IMG/VR virus record: IMGVR_UViG_3300046691_000399
Span: 1 to 46,961 of that record
Length of the DNA stretch: 46,961 nucleotides
Direction: 5' to 3' (one strand)
Origin: a virus
A program made the position numbers and the translations under genes. Shown here one piece after another: positions 37,735 through 46,448 of this stretch (within the stretch, counting starts at the first letter, position 1; every line of letters starts with the position of its first letter). The notes under the pieces were generated by a model. It was given only the letters and a program-made list of their open reading frames with translations, was not told the DNA's origin and did no database searches.

Positions 37735-39977
37735 CGACGCTGGCGCCCTTCAGCCTTTCGATTCCTGCGCTGGCGATGCGCCGCAGTGCCGGGGCCGCTG
37801 CGCCTTCCGCGCCGATCACATCCGCGAACGCGGACGGCATCACGGTCATCCCGCTGGTGCAGACGAACACCTTCTTCCCGGACGACCCCCTGCTCCGCGT
37901 CGCGTACACGCCAATCGACAAGGGCTATAACAGCTCCGGTGTCCTGACCGACTTCTCTGACAAGACGCGCGTGCTCATCGGCGGCTTGCGGCTCCATCCC
38001 TATGAGAAGGGCAACGCGACCGACTTCAACGTCTACGAGACGGTCGATCGCGAGATCAACGGCGCGAAAACCTACGCAGCCGCGATCAGCATCCCGAACT
38101 TCGTGACGACGACGATCCCGGGCCGGTCGAACAATTCCACGCGACTAGCTCCGAAACCGACCATCGCCGCCATCACGACTGACCGCATCACGGTCCGCAA
38201 CGACGGCTCGGGGCACTGGTACCTGACGATCGATTGGGCGGCCTTCACCTACAAATGGCGCGGCCAGCAGACCTGCCCGTACCTCGAGTATCGCGTGACC
38301 GACAGCGCGGGCACGGTCGGGCCATGGAAGCCAGCCACCTGGGTCGACGAGTTCACGGGGCGCGGCGACCGCACCTCGGGCTGCGGCTTCACCGCGACCG
38401 AGGACCTGGCGGCCTATGCGGACGGCGTCGGATTCGTCGACTTCCGCGCCTTGCCGGCGATGGGCGACGATCGCTCGATCCGCTCGACGCTGGACACGAC
38501 CAAGCCGCGCGGCGTGAAGCCCTTCTATTTCCGCAAGAGCAGCGTCGCCGCGACGGATTACTTCATCGCGTCGACCGGCAGCGACAGCAACAACGGCCTG
38601 TCGCGCGGTGCGCCGTTCCTCACCGGCGGCAAGTTCCTGAACGCGGCGACGGCCGCCGGCGCGCGCGAAGATGCCGTGCTGAACGTGATGGACAGCGTCG
38701 CATGGGGCACGACCGCTGTGACGGCCGACGGGGCGACCACGGCTTACGTCAACATCCAGAAGGATCCGCAGGCCGCAGCGGGCACCGTCGTGCTCAGCTT
38801 GCCGAATGCGCAGTATAGCTCGCGCAACAAATATACGCGCTTCCTCAGCCCGAGCCACGAGCTGAAGGTGACGCGAACCGCGGCGGCGTTCTTCCATGGG
38901 TTGTCAGGCGGCCGCTTCTGTTTCGATGGCGCGATCATGGACGGTGGCGGCTTCAATGCCCCCTGGACCAACGTCACCGGCACCGAGTTCCATCTCGTCG
39001 GCGGCGGCGAGAACCTCAACTATATCTCGGCGTGCTTCGCCGGCACCGCGAACATCAATGTCACGCTGATGCGCGGCCTGAAGATGGACTTCCCGAACGG
39101 TGCCGGCATCGGGCAGCACATTGTCTTCTGCTGCGATTTCAACGGCGTTTACCCCAGCAACGGCGGCACCTCCTCCTCGACGCGCATTTGGGCCGGCGCA
39201 GGCCTGATTGTCGCGTTCAACCGGATCATGGGAGGCGGGGTCAGCTCCGGCGCCGATCTTATCGAGGTCTACGCGACTGCTGGCGAGACCCTGGTCGATG
39301 GCTATGCGATCGTCGGCAACGAGACCGAATGGTCGAAGAATGTCAGCGGCTGCATCCTCTCGGTGTCGCGCGATCCGCCGCACCAATTCGGCACCGAAGG
39401 GGGCATTCGCCGCGGCAATATCTTCGCCGGCACAGGCGTCTATGGTCGCGGGAATGTCGAATACGACAACAACAGCGCAGCCTCAGGCAGCGCTACGGTC
39501 GTTCGCTATCACATCAGCCTCGACGATAGCGACAATGTCTACGGCCAGCACAATTCGAAGGGTGGCCAGTTCGTTGGGACCAACGATGTGGATATCACCA
39601 ACGCCCCGCTTCACATCGCAAACATGGAGACGCTGCTCGGTGTCGGCAAAGAGAACAACGTCATCCTCTTCCTCGACGCGGCCGGCGGCCGCTCCCGCGG
39701 CCTATACTCCGACACGTTCTCACCTCTCTATGCGGGCTTGAACGCCTATATCGGGACGGCGACGACGACCCGGTTCGACGTGTTCGCCGCATTTACCGGC
39801 GTCCAGTTCAACGGCACCACCGCCACGTCTGGGGCCGGCGGTAGCGATCTGCGCGTCAAGAATAGCTCTGCGCCTCAACACCTTCACTCGCCGGTACCAT
39901 TCCTGCCGCGCACGCTTGGCGGCGGCGTGATCGCTCCTGGCGTCACGCACACCGGCTGTCGCGGGCTGGCGAACTGA
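37731..39977 (+). CDS. Tailspike-like beta-helix protein
   Basis: 748 residues, GTG start overlapping the previous stop (GTGA). The N-terminal ~270 residues hold a virion-anchoring, beta-rich region. From DYFIASTGSDSNNGLSRGAPFLTGGKFLNAA (about residue 280) onward the chain has the repeated short turns of a right-handed parallel beta-helix, as in polysaccharide lyases and tailspike depolymerases. Placement after the lysis genes suggests a late-acquired, interchangeable host-range module. Substrate cannot be read from sequence. Confidence 0.75.
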   Translation: MTTLAPFSLSIPALAMRRSAGAAAPSAPITSANADGITVIPLVQTNTFFPDDPLLRVAYTPIDKGYNSSGVLTDFSDKTRVLIGGLRLHPYEKGNATDFNVYETVDREINGAKTYAAAISIPNFVTTTIPGRSNNSTRLAPKPTIAAITTDRITVRNDGSGHWYLTIDWAAFTYKWRGQQTCPYLEYRVTDSAGTVGPWKPATWVDEFTGRGDRTSGCGFTATEDLAAYADGVGFVDFRALPAMGDDRSIRSTLDTTKPRGVKPFYFRKSSVAATDYFIASTGSDSNNGLSRGAPFLTGGKFLNAATAAGAREDAVLNVMDSVAWGTTAVTADGATTAYVNIQKDPQAAAGTVVLSLPNAQYSSRNKYTRFLSPSHELKVTRTAAAFFHGLSGGRFCFDGAIMDGGGFNAPWTNVTGTEFHLVGGGENLNYISACFAGTANINVTLMRGLKMDFPNGAGIGQHIVFCCDFNGVYPSNGGTSSSTRIWAGAGLIVAFNRIMGGGVSSGADLIEVYATAGETLVDGYAIVGNETEWSKNVSGCILSVSRDPPHQFGTEGGIRRGNIFAGTGVYGRGNVEYDNNSAASGSATVVRYHISLDDSDNVYGQHNSKGGQFVGTNDVDITNAPLHIANMETLLGVGKENNVILFLDAAGGRSRGLYSDTFSPLYAGLNAYIGTATTTRFDVFAAFTGVQFNGTTATSGAGGSDLRVKNSSAPQHLHSPVPFLPRTLGGGVIAPGVTHTGCRGLAN

Positions 39978-40294
39978 CCAGCTCGGGCAGGTAGCCCCCG
40001 GGGCGGCAAAGAGGCGCCAGCATAGGGGTCGTACCCAACAGGCGGCGCAGCCGATTCCGGCGCATTCACCACAACAGGCGACGGTTCAACTCGCCATATT
40101 AAGCACGAGGGCGGGCCCTCTGAAATATGGACGCTCCGATGATCTGAGCCCCAAAGGATTGCCACCGATCGCCCGGGCGGTGACCCCAATCGCGACCGCG
40201 GCTGACAAGCTAAAACGCCCGGAGGATAGGAGCAAATGAAAACAACTAACAATCAAAATTATCGCATCAATTCACGATGATTATATAATATTAA
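39978..40294. other. Gene-free stretch between tailspike and Rhs cassette
   Basis: About 320 bp without a gene. It changes from GC-rich (with the palindrome CGCCCGGGCG at 40170-40179) to strongly AT-rich around 40240-40310. No T-tract terminator is visible for the tailspike. This composition break may mark the phage end or the border of a later insertion. Confidence 0.5.
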
Positions 40295-40657
40295 TTACTT
40301 ATAGACAATATTTACTCCAAGAACATCAGAATTTTTTAGAAAAATTCGAGAATTTGAAGGCAAAGGTATTACAAGTTGCTTTTCTCCTCGCCACATAGGT
40401 TTATAATTATCGGTATATCGAGGAGCCTGATCCAGAATAAGTACGTTTCCTTTACTGACCACTTCTTCACCGCGTCGTACAATCGACACCTGAATGTTAT
40501 TGCTTGTTGTTGCTCCGCAGTTCCGAGAGAAGACAACCGCAACCATGCTCCCATCAGGGCTAGGCGAAATTCCCAATTTCTCATTTTGACATGATGGTTC
40601 CGTGCTGCATGCAGCAAGTAGAGTGGCAGAAAGTGCCGTTGCTAAAGAAATTCGCAT
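40295..40657 (-). CDS. Lipoprotein, candidate Rhs immunity protein
   Basis: 120 residues from ATG 40657 (or 124 from ATG 40669, inside the Rhs end). MRISLATALSATLLAAC is a lipoprotein signal (lipobox LAAC). The mature part is short and beta-rich, with SPDGSMVAVVFSRNCGATTSNN followed by IQVSIVRRG. It starts one base after the stop of the Rhs gene, the usual place of the immunity gene. If it neutralises the toxin it would do so in the periplasm. More AT-rich than the phage core. Confidence 0.65.
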   Translation of the reverse strand: MRISLATALSATLLAACSTEPSCQNEKLGISPSPDGSMVAVVFSRNCGATTSNNIQVSIVRRGEEVVSKGNVLILDQAPRYTDNYKPMWRGEKQLVIPLPSNSRIFLKNSDVLGVNIVYK

Positions 40658-40658
40658 T

Positions 40659-43600
40659 TTAGCAGCCATTCCTTCTATCTGCGATACCACGTTTGATCAT
40701 TTCCTGATCATTGGGGTCGTCTCCATAAGGCGGCTTCCCACCGAAGAGACCGTATGTTCCGGGATTGCCCCATCCAGGCTTGGAAGTGCCCGCCGCAATT
40801 TGGGCCTGCCCCGCTTGTTGCAGTAGAAAATCAGGTGATACACCCATGGCTAGGCCCGTATAGCCATAGTTGTAATTTCCAAAATTTTCAAAACCGCGAT
40901 CATACTGTTTATAGTCCCACGGCCCTCCGTTGCGGACTTGCGCCCGGAACCACAGCAAGTTCGTCGGACTCCACATGTAGGCTGCCGCTTGCTCACCATT
41001 GATCCGAACCTGGTTTGCTAGCTCTTGCGCGGTAATGCCCGGAACGGGCACCGCCGGCGGTCCATAGCATTTTGCGTTTGGCGACGGCAACGCCGAGAGA
41101 CCACGTCCGACCCCGGGCATTTCTCGCGAGTAACCACGTGGCAAGGAAATTCCGGGAAGAATCGGTCGAACATCCCCAGCTTCAGGCATGCAAACGGTAC
41201 GATGAGCCGGACCGCCAGGAAGGCCTTCAAAATGACTAGTGCTTTCATATGACTGGGTCCAGCACTGCACCAATCCAGACGGATCGCTATCGTTTACTGG
41301 GTCTCCGCTTACGTACCCGTACATGTTCATTCCGCCACCATATCCGATGGGGTCGGTCTGCATGAATCGGCCGAGCGTAGGCGAGTAGATGCGGGCCTTG
41401 TAGTAGTACATGCCCAGTTCGGGCAGCCAAGCCTGGCCGGTGTATTGGAACCGTCCGATATTGGCGCTCGTCGGGATGCCATATTCGTCATACCGGTTGA
41501 TCCCACCCGAGATGACGTTGCCCGCACTGTCGGTCACCGCCACCACCGATCCACGCTCGTCGGCATGCAACCAGCGGCGGTCGCTTGTTCCCGAACCTTC
41601 GTACCAGACAAGCACTTCATCGGCGCCAGGCCCGAACACGTAACGCTTCAAGATACTTCCCGACGGATTGCCGATCTCGGCTGCCATCTGGCCGCCGTCG
41701 TAGATGAACCGCGTCGAGACACTGGTGTCGTATTCGATGATCCGACCGAGGCTATCATAGTATAGGGACGCGCCGGGCGCGCTCTTCAGCAGATTTTCAG
41801 ACGAGTAGGTAAAACTGTTGCCACCCGATGTCGTGAGATTGCCGCGTGCGTCATAGCCGAGGCTCGTCGAGCCCGCCGTGGTGAGCTGGTTCAGCCCATT
41901 GGGCACATAGCCGCGATCGATATTGTAGTGCCCGTTCCAGGCATAGGTGTCGTTCGACCGCGTCACGGACCCGATCTGACTTCCCGGATTGTAGGTGAAG
42001 CCATGGCTGAAGTCGTAGCTCGAGCCAGCCAGATCCTGCGTAAGGGTGCCCAAACGCGACACCGCATCATAGCCATAGCTTGTTACCGTCCCGTTGCCGC
42101 GCGTCAGGCTCGTGCGATGGCCGAGATTGTTATAGGCATAAGTGGCGAGCACGCCCACGCCGGAGGCTGCGCCATTCTCGCGGACCGCAGTCATCTCGCC
42201 AGTCGTCAGATAGTCATAGCTGACGTAAAAATTGTCCGGCCAGGTCATGCGCGTGCGCCGGCCGGCCAAATCATATTGATAGCTGATCGTGCCGAACGGC
42301 TGTCCGTCGCTGGTGAGCCTGCCCAGCGCATCATAGCCGAAATTCGATACCACCCCGTCTCCGGGCCGCGAGCTCTGGGTCACCCTGCCCAGATTGTCGT
42401 AGGCGTAGGATACGTCAAACTCGCCGGTCGGCATGTCCTTCAGGGTTAGGCGATTGAGCGCGTCGTAGGTGAAGTCGATGTGCTTGGAGCTGTCGGTGCT
42501 ATACCCCCGCAACCGACGGCTGGTGACGTTGCTTCCGCCATCATAGCCGAGCTGCTCGTAGTCGGTGGTTGAACTGATGCCGGAACCCTTGGTCGTCCCG
42601 GGATAGCGGGTCTTCGACAGCCGATCGAACCCGTCATATTCATAAGTGGTCGTATTGTTTTCAGCGTCGGTCACTGTCGCGAGCTTGCCGTTGCTCGAAT
42701 AAGTGTTGGTTGTCTCGTCCGACTGATTTCCGGTGCCATAGGCGACCTGCACCTTGGTCACCTGACCGGCGATGTCGTAGCTGTATTTGGTGACACGATC
42801 CGGCCCTTTCGGGCCGTTGGTCTGCAGCGGTGCGCAACTGCTCGCCTGCGGCCCCCATTGCGCGGGATCCATATATTGGATGCTGCACGAAAGCTGGCCG
42901 TCGGCGTCATAGACATTGTCGAGGACTGCATAGTCAACGCCGTTCGACCAGAGCGTCTGGCGGATCACGCGGCCCGCCAAATCGTACTGGCTGGAACGGC
43001 GATAGGCCTCGGCAAAACTATTCCAGGCGGTGTCCGACTGATCGGTCACTGTCCCTACAGCTTCGATCGTCACGCGTCCGTTGTCATCGCGGGTCAGCTT
43101 CTGCGCACGCGGTATGAGCGAACCGCCACCATCCGGATCAGGGTTGGTGACGCCCACCAGCTCGCGGTCGGCGTTGTAGCGGTAACGCGACGTGTCGGCA
43201 GTGCCAGCGAGCGGACCATCGACCGTTAGAACATCGCCGACATCATTGTAAGCGGCGCTTGTAGTCGCGCTCAACGATCCGTCGCCTGCTCCAACAGTGG
43301 TAGAAACCGGCAGAAGGTTGTTGCCCACCCCCGCAGTCTGCGGGCCATAGCCGATTGTGGTTTTCACCTCGTCGGCGCCGCCCGCGCAGCTTGCCGTGGT
43401 CCGGCATGCGGAAATACCCGTCACCTTGTACACAGGCAGACCCGATGCAACGATCGACGCCCCGTTCTTGTAATAAGCCTGCAGCGAGGAATAGGAGTAG
43501 CGCGTCTGCGGTCGCGTTGCCCCGGACGTCGGAGCCGGCGCGGTTACCGTCAGTACGCCGCCATGTACGGGATCGTAGGTATAGTCGGTAACGTTGCCGC

Positions 43601-44954
43601 GCGGATCCGTCGTGGTGGATGGCTGGTTGCACGTCACCACATTGCCGCAAGGCGAGGGAAAAGTCGCCGAGGCGACGATATCGCTTAATCCCGTCCCGGC
43701 TTTGGCGACGGAGCGCCGTTGGGTAATGTTGCCGCGAGAATCGTAAGTGTATTTAGTGTAATTTCCCTCGGGTTGAGTGACATACTCTACGCGTCCAGAG
43801 GGATCATATTGCCAACTCGTGGTCTTGCTCAGTCCGTTCGTGTAGGATTTGAGGCGGAAATTCGCTATGTCGAATACATAGCTGGATATCAGTGTTCCGT
43901 TGCGAGTAATGGTTGTGGTACGGGTGGTCGAAGTGTCTGTATAGCCGTAGACGTAATTTACGCTGCCACGCGTTACCGAAGAAACCTTCCCGCTACCGTC
44001 ATATCCGATGGTAACATCGTCGGTCGTGTGACCCGGATATCGCAGTCCGGTGACCCGGCCGCTGGTGAAGGCCAAGGTGGTTACGCGGCCCAAAGCGTCG
44101 GTAAATGTATTCCCCGGATATGGCGTGCCCGCAATTGTGAGCTCCGGCGTGACCGAAGTTACGGTGCAGCTATTGGCCTGATCGTCGCACGCATCGATAA
44201 CCCTGTTGAACGATTTTACCTTTGCCAGGGTCAGCCAATTGCTTAAATTCAGCTGGGTTCCAGCGACATCTGTTTTATATTGAAATTTTATACCGTATCC
44301 TTGACTACTGTTAACCGTCTGAAGGCGAAGTGCGGACGTATACGAAACGCAGCCAGCTCCTCCAGTATAGATACAAGGGGTTTCATACCGGTATTTGTAG
44401 GTCAAAGTCTCACCGCTAGGGCGCTTTACAGTCGATACCGAGGCGATACCTTGGTCAATATTCGCCGTTGCGCTGTATATCGTTAGAAACACCGCCGTGG
44501 TGCCATCAGGCATAGTATAATCGTACTCGCCGGCATTGGGATGCGTCAGCGTCGAGCCGGAACCGCTATCTGATGTATACACACCCCCGGACAAGGTGAA
44601 TGTTTCGCTCCCACCGCCGAGACTCACCATATATTTGGTTCCGTCGGTCGATATGGTGCCCGCAAGCGATTTGCGAAGTGCGGTGCCCTCCACAGTGAGC
44701 GTCAGATTGAGCGCGTCGGACTTATTTGAACCGATGGAGACCGAAGGAAGCGCGACGATCAACGATCCTCGGGAAAGATCCACGCCGTTTTCGTCCACGG
44801 TCGAAACGGTGGGGGGCGGAGGCACGTTTGTTTGCGCCGCGGCGCGCTGCGCCATGATCGGCAACAACGACACGGAAACGAGCAGCAAACGCGCGAGCAG
44901 TTTGGCAACGGCTTTCCCGCCGCCGGGGCGCAGCGCCCTGACGTTATTCAGCAT
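40659..44954 (-). CDS. Secreted Rhs-repeat protein with C-terminal toxin-44-like domain
   Basis: 1431 residues. An N-terminal Sec signal (LLARLLLVSVSLLPIMAQRAAA) is followed by a long series of YD/Rhs repeats (YTYDSRGNITQR, YQYDLAGRRTRM, YSSENLLKSA and many others). The conserved Rhs core is YYYKARIYSPTLGRFMQTDPIGYGG ... DPSGL near residue 1225. The variable tip contains WFRAQVRNGGPWDYKQ, NFGNYNYGYTG and KPPYGDDPNDQEMIKRGI, which I recall as the polymorphic toxin type 44 pattern. It is therefore probably an exported toxin-delivery shell. The catalytic activity of the tip is not established. Confidence 0.85.
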   Translation of the reverse strand: MLNNVRALRPGGGKAVAKLLARLLLVSVSLLPIMAQRAAAQTNVPPPPTVSTVDENGVDLSRGSLIVALPSVSIGSNKSDALNLTLTVEGTALRKSLAGTISTDGTKYMVSLGGGSETFTLSGGVYTSDSGSGSTLTHPNAGEYDYTMPDGTTAVFLTIYSATANIDQGIASVSTVKRPSGETLTYKYRYETPCIYTGGAGCVSYTSALRLQTVNSSQGYGIKFQYKTDVAGTQLNLSNWLTLAKVKSFNRVIDACDDQANSCTVTSVTPELTIAGTPYPGNTFTDALGRVTTLAFTSGRVTGLRYPGHTTDDVTIGYDGSGKVSSVTRGSVNYVYGYTDTSTTRTTTITRNGTLISSYVFDIANFRLKSYTNGLSKTTSWQYDPSGRVEYVTQPEGNYTKYTYDSRGNITQRRSVAKAGTGLSDIVASATFPSPCGNVVTCNQPSTTTDPRGNVTDYTYDPVHGGVLTVTAPAPTSGATRPQTRYSYSSLQAYYKNGASIVASGLPVYKVTGISACRTTASCAGGADEVKTTIGYGPQTAGVGNNLLPVSTTVGAGDGSLSATTSAAYNDVGDVLTVDGPLAGTADTSRYRYNADRELVGVTNPDPDGGGSLIPRAQKLTRDDNGRVTIEAVGTVTDQSDTAWNSFAEAYRRSSQYDLAGRVIRQTLWSNGVDYAVLDNVYDADGQLSCSIQYMDPAQWGPQASSCAPLQTNGPKGPDRVTKYSYDIAGQVTKVQVAYGTGNQSDETTNTYSSNGKLATVTDAENNTTTYEYDGFDRLSKTRYPGTTKGSGISSTTDYEQLGYDGGSNVTSRRLRGYSTDSSKHIDFTYDALNRLTLKDMPTGEFDVSYAYDNLGRVTQSSRPGDGVVSNFGYDALGRLTSDGQPFGTISYQYDLAGRRTRMTWPDNFYVSYDYLTTGEMTAVRENGAASGVGVLATYAYNNLGHRTSLTRGNGTVTSYGYDAVSRLGTLTQDLAGSSYDFSHGFTYNPGSQIGSVTRSNDTYAWNGHYNIDRGYVPNGLNQLTTAGSTSLGYDARGNLTTSGGNSFTYSSENLLKSAPGASLYYDSLGRIIEYDTSVSTRFIYDGGQMAAEIGNPSGSILKRYVFGPGADEVLVWYEGSGTSDRRWLHADERGSVVAVTDSAGNVISGGINRYDEYGIPTSANIGRFQYTGQAWLPELGMYYYKARIYSPTLGRFMQTDPIGYGGGMNMYGYVSGDPVNDSDPSGLVQCWTQSYESTSHFEGLPGGPAHRTVCMPEAGDVRPILPGISLPRGYSREMPGVGRGLSALPSPNAKCYGPPAVPVPGITAQELANQVRINGEQAAAYMWSPTNLLWFRAQVRNGGPWDYKQYDRGFENFGNYNYGYTGLAMGVSPDFLLQQAGQAQIAAGTSKPGWGNPGTYGLFGGKPPYGDDPNDQEMIKRGIADRRNGC

Positions 44955-45014
44955 TGTCGGTTCTCCGAACCTAAAGGATCAGCAAGCCTGTGGAATCAGA
45001 AAGGAAGCCGCGCC

Positions 45015-45242
45015 TCAGGGCGGCGGCGCATTGGGCGAATTGGTGACCTTCACATTGGTCCGGTTGTTCGCCTTGTCATGGGTATAGTCATAGGTGACAT
45101 TGTTGTTCACCGTCCCCGTGCGCACCACCTTCACCAGGCGGCCCTTCGCATCATAGGTGTAGGTGACCGTTTCGCTCGCCATGGCAGCGCTTGCGACGCA
45201 AACCCCCACCAGCCCGAGAATCGACGCGATCCGTCGCCGCAT
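45015..45242 (-). CDS. Mini-Rhs: secreted protein with one YD repeat
   Basis: 75 residues. A signal peptide (MRRRIASILGLVGVCVASAAMASE) is followed by a single pair of Rhs-like repeats: TVTYTYDAKGRLVKVV and VTYDYTHDKANNRTNVKV, then a Pro/Ala end. ATG 45242 has GGTGGGGG upstream. It precedes the large Rhs gene by 60 bp on the same strand and is probably co-transcribed. It may cap or chaperone the Rhs cage or be a shed fragment of an ancestral gene. Confidence 0.65.
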   Translation of the reverse strand: MRRRIASILGLVGVCVASAAMASETVTYTYDAKGRLVKVVRTGTVNNNVTYDYTHDKANNRTNVKVTNSPNAPPP

Positions 45243-45527
45243 ACGCTTGCCCCCACCGCAATACGGCATCGAAACGACTCGATCCAGTGCGGTATCATCA
45301 GAAGACCTGATAATTGGCTGCACGACAACAACATTTTTGCGTCTGGAAACTTCCAAAATGGGTTGAATTAGCTTCAGTTTGCGATGCTGATCTCGCGACC
45401 CGTTGGGCGACCAAGCAGCATGGGAGACTTCGGCATACGTTGAGGTCGTTCGCACAAACCTCTTTATATAGCGCGTGACAGAACGAGCCACTCGACTGAT
45501 AGCAATCGTTCCTTATATGTTCCATAA
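45243..45527. promoter_or_regulatory. Divergent control region of the Rhs cassette
   Basis: 285 bp between the mini-Rhs gene (minus) and the gene at 45528 (plus), AT-richer than the phage core. A small dyad ATCAG-N5-CTGAT lies at 45297-45311. No confident promoter boxes. It must hold the promoter of the Rhs operon. Confidence 0.45.
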
Positions 45528-45992
45528 ATGCGAGTCGGCGAATATATCGAGAAAACCAATTGGTTGGCCCATCGCTGGCCCATCGTGCTGGAGACCTCTC
45601 CATACGGCCGATGGGTTGTTCATGTCGCCAAGGTGGAAGGGCAGCGTGTCGGCCAGCGCACATCCCGCGAAGAATATGACACCTGGTACGGGACCGCCAA
45701 GCCGCAGTGTCTGGCACGCTTTATCGCCTCACGACGCCTCGATCAGCCCATCGCACTGGTGATCGCGGGAGAGTATCGCCTGGGCCGTATCCCGCCTGAG
45801 CTGTGGTGCGGTTACGACGCGATGGAGCTATTGGACGAGCCGCAGGTGACGGTCCTCTCCGCAAAGGCGCGGGCGATGTTTCCAGACTGGCCACAAGCTG
45901 TGATTCGCGTCGTTCGAAGGGGCGAACTGGGCGGCCTGGGCCTCAAAGCTGCTCTGTCCCCATCGGGGCCGCGGCTGCGCGTGGTCGCATGA
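45528..45992 (+). CDS. Hypothetical protein
   Basis: 154 residues beginning MRVGEYIEKTNWLAHRWPIVLETSPYG. It is a mixed alpha/beta protein with W-rich N-terminus (WVVHVAKVEGQRVGQRTSREEYDTWYG) and a basic end (VIRVVRRGELGG). Homologous unnamed proteins occur, to my recollection, in sphingomonad chromosomes. It may be a host gene beyond the prophage end. Function unknown. The next gene starts one base after its stop. Confidence 0.65.
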   Translation: MRVGEYIEKTNWLAHRWPIVLETSPYGRWVVHVAKVEGQRVGQRTSREEYDTWYGTAKPQCLARFIASRRLDQPIALVIAGEYRLGRIPPELWCGYDAMELLDEPQVTVLSAKARAMFPDWPQAVIRVVRRGELGGLGLKAALSPSGPRLRVVA

Positions 45993-45993
45993 A

Positions 45994-46308
45994 ATGGCGC
46001 GCTACAACCAGAACGGTGGCACGATCGCGACCACCTTGTTCGAAGTGGCGGCGTATCAGCACACGTTGAAAGCGAGCTGTCCGCGTTGCGGGCATGATGC
46101 GGTGTTCAGCGGGCACGCCCTGTGGTGGCTATTCCAGCGAAAGCACTGGGGCGATCATCTCGACCAAGTGCGCGAGCGCCTGAAATGTACAAGATGCGGG
46201 CGCAAGGATGTGCGGATCACGGTCGGGTACGAGGCGCCTACCATCACAAGCCTGCCTATGCCGCAGGAGGGCGAGTGGAAGCGCGCGGTTAGTCGTTATC
46301 GGAGCTGA
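45994..46308 (+). CDS. Zinc-ribbon protein
   Basis: 104 residues. CPRCGHDAVFSGHALWWLF and LKCTRCGRKDVRI form a CxxC...CxxC zinc ribbon around a helical insert. Such small proteins are frequent in Sphingomonas and may bind nucleic acids. It is tightly spaced with the preceding gene, so the two form a pair. Confidence 0.7.
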   Translation: MARYNQNGGTIATTLFEVAAYQHTLKASCPRCGHDAVFSGHALWWLFQRKHWGDHLDQVRERLKCTRCGRKDVRITVGYEAPTITSLPMPQEGEWKRAVSRYRS

Positions 46309-46448
46309 GCGGCGAACTGCAGCTAACGCCCCAATTTCGGCCGCTGGGTGTAACTGCCGGTGCCACTGAAAGCGGCCGTTCACCTTAGCTCTATAGCCGT
46401 ACGGACCAACCAGTTGCGGCGATCGATTTTGAAGGGCAAGCTGGGTCT

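Noticed and set aside
39884-40252. Minus-strand 122-residue frame after the tailspike
   Set aside because: Pro/Ser/Arg-rich, overlaps the tailspike end and lacks a ribosome site.
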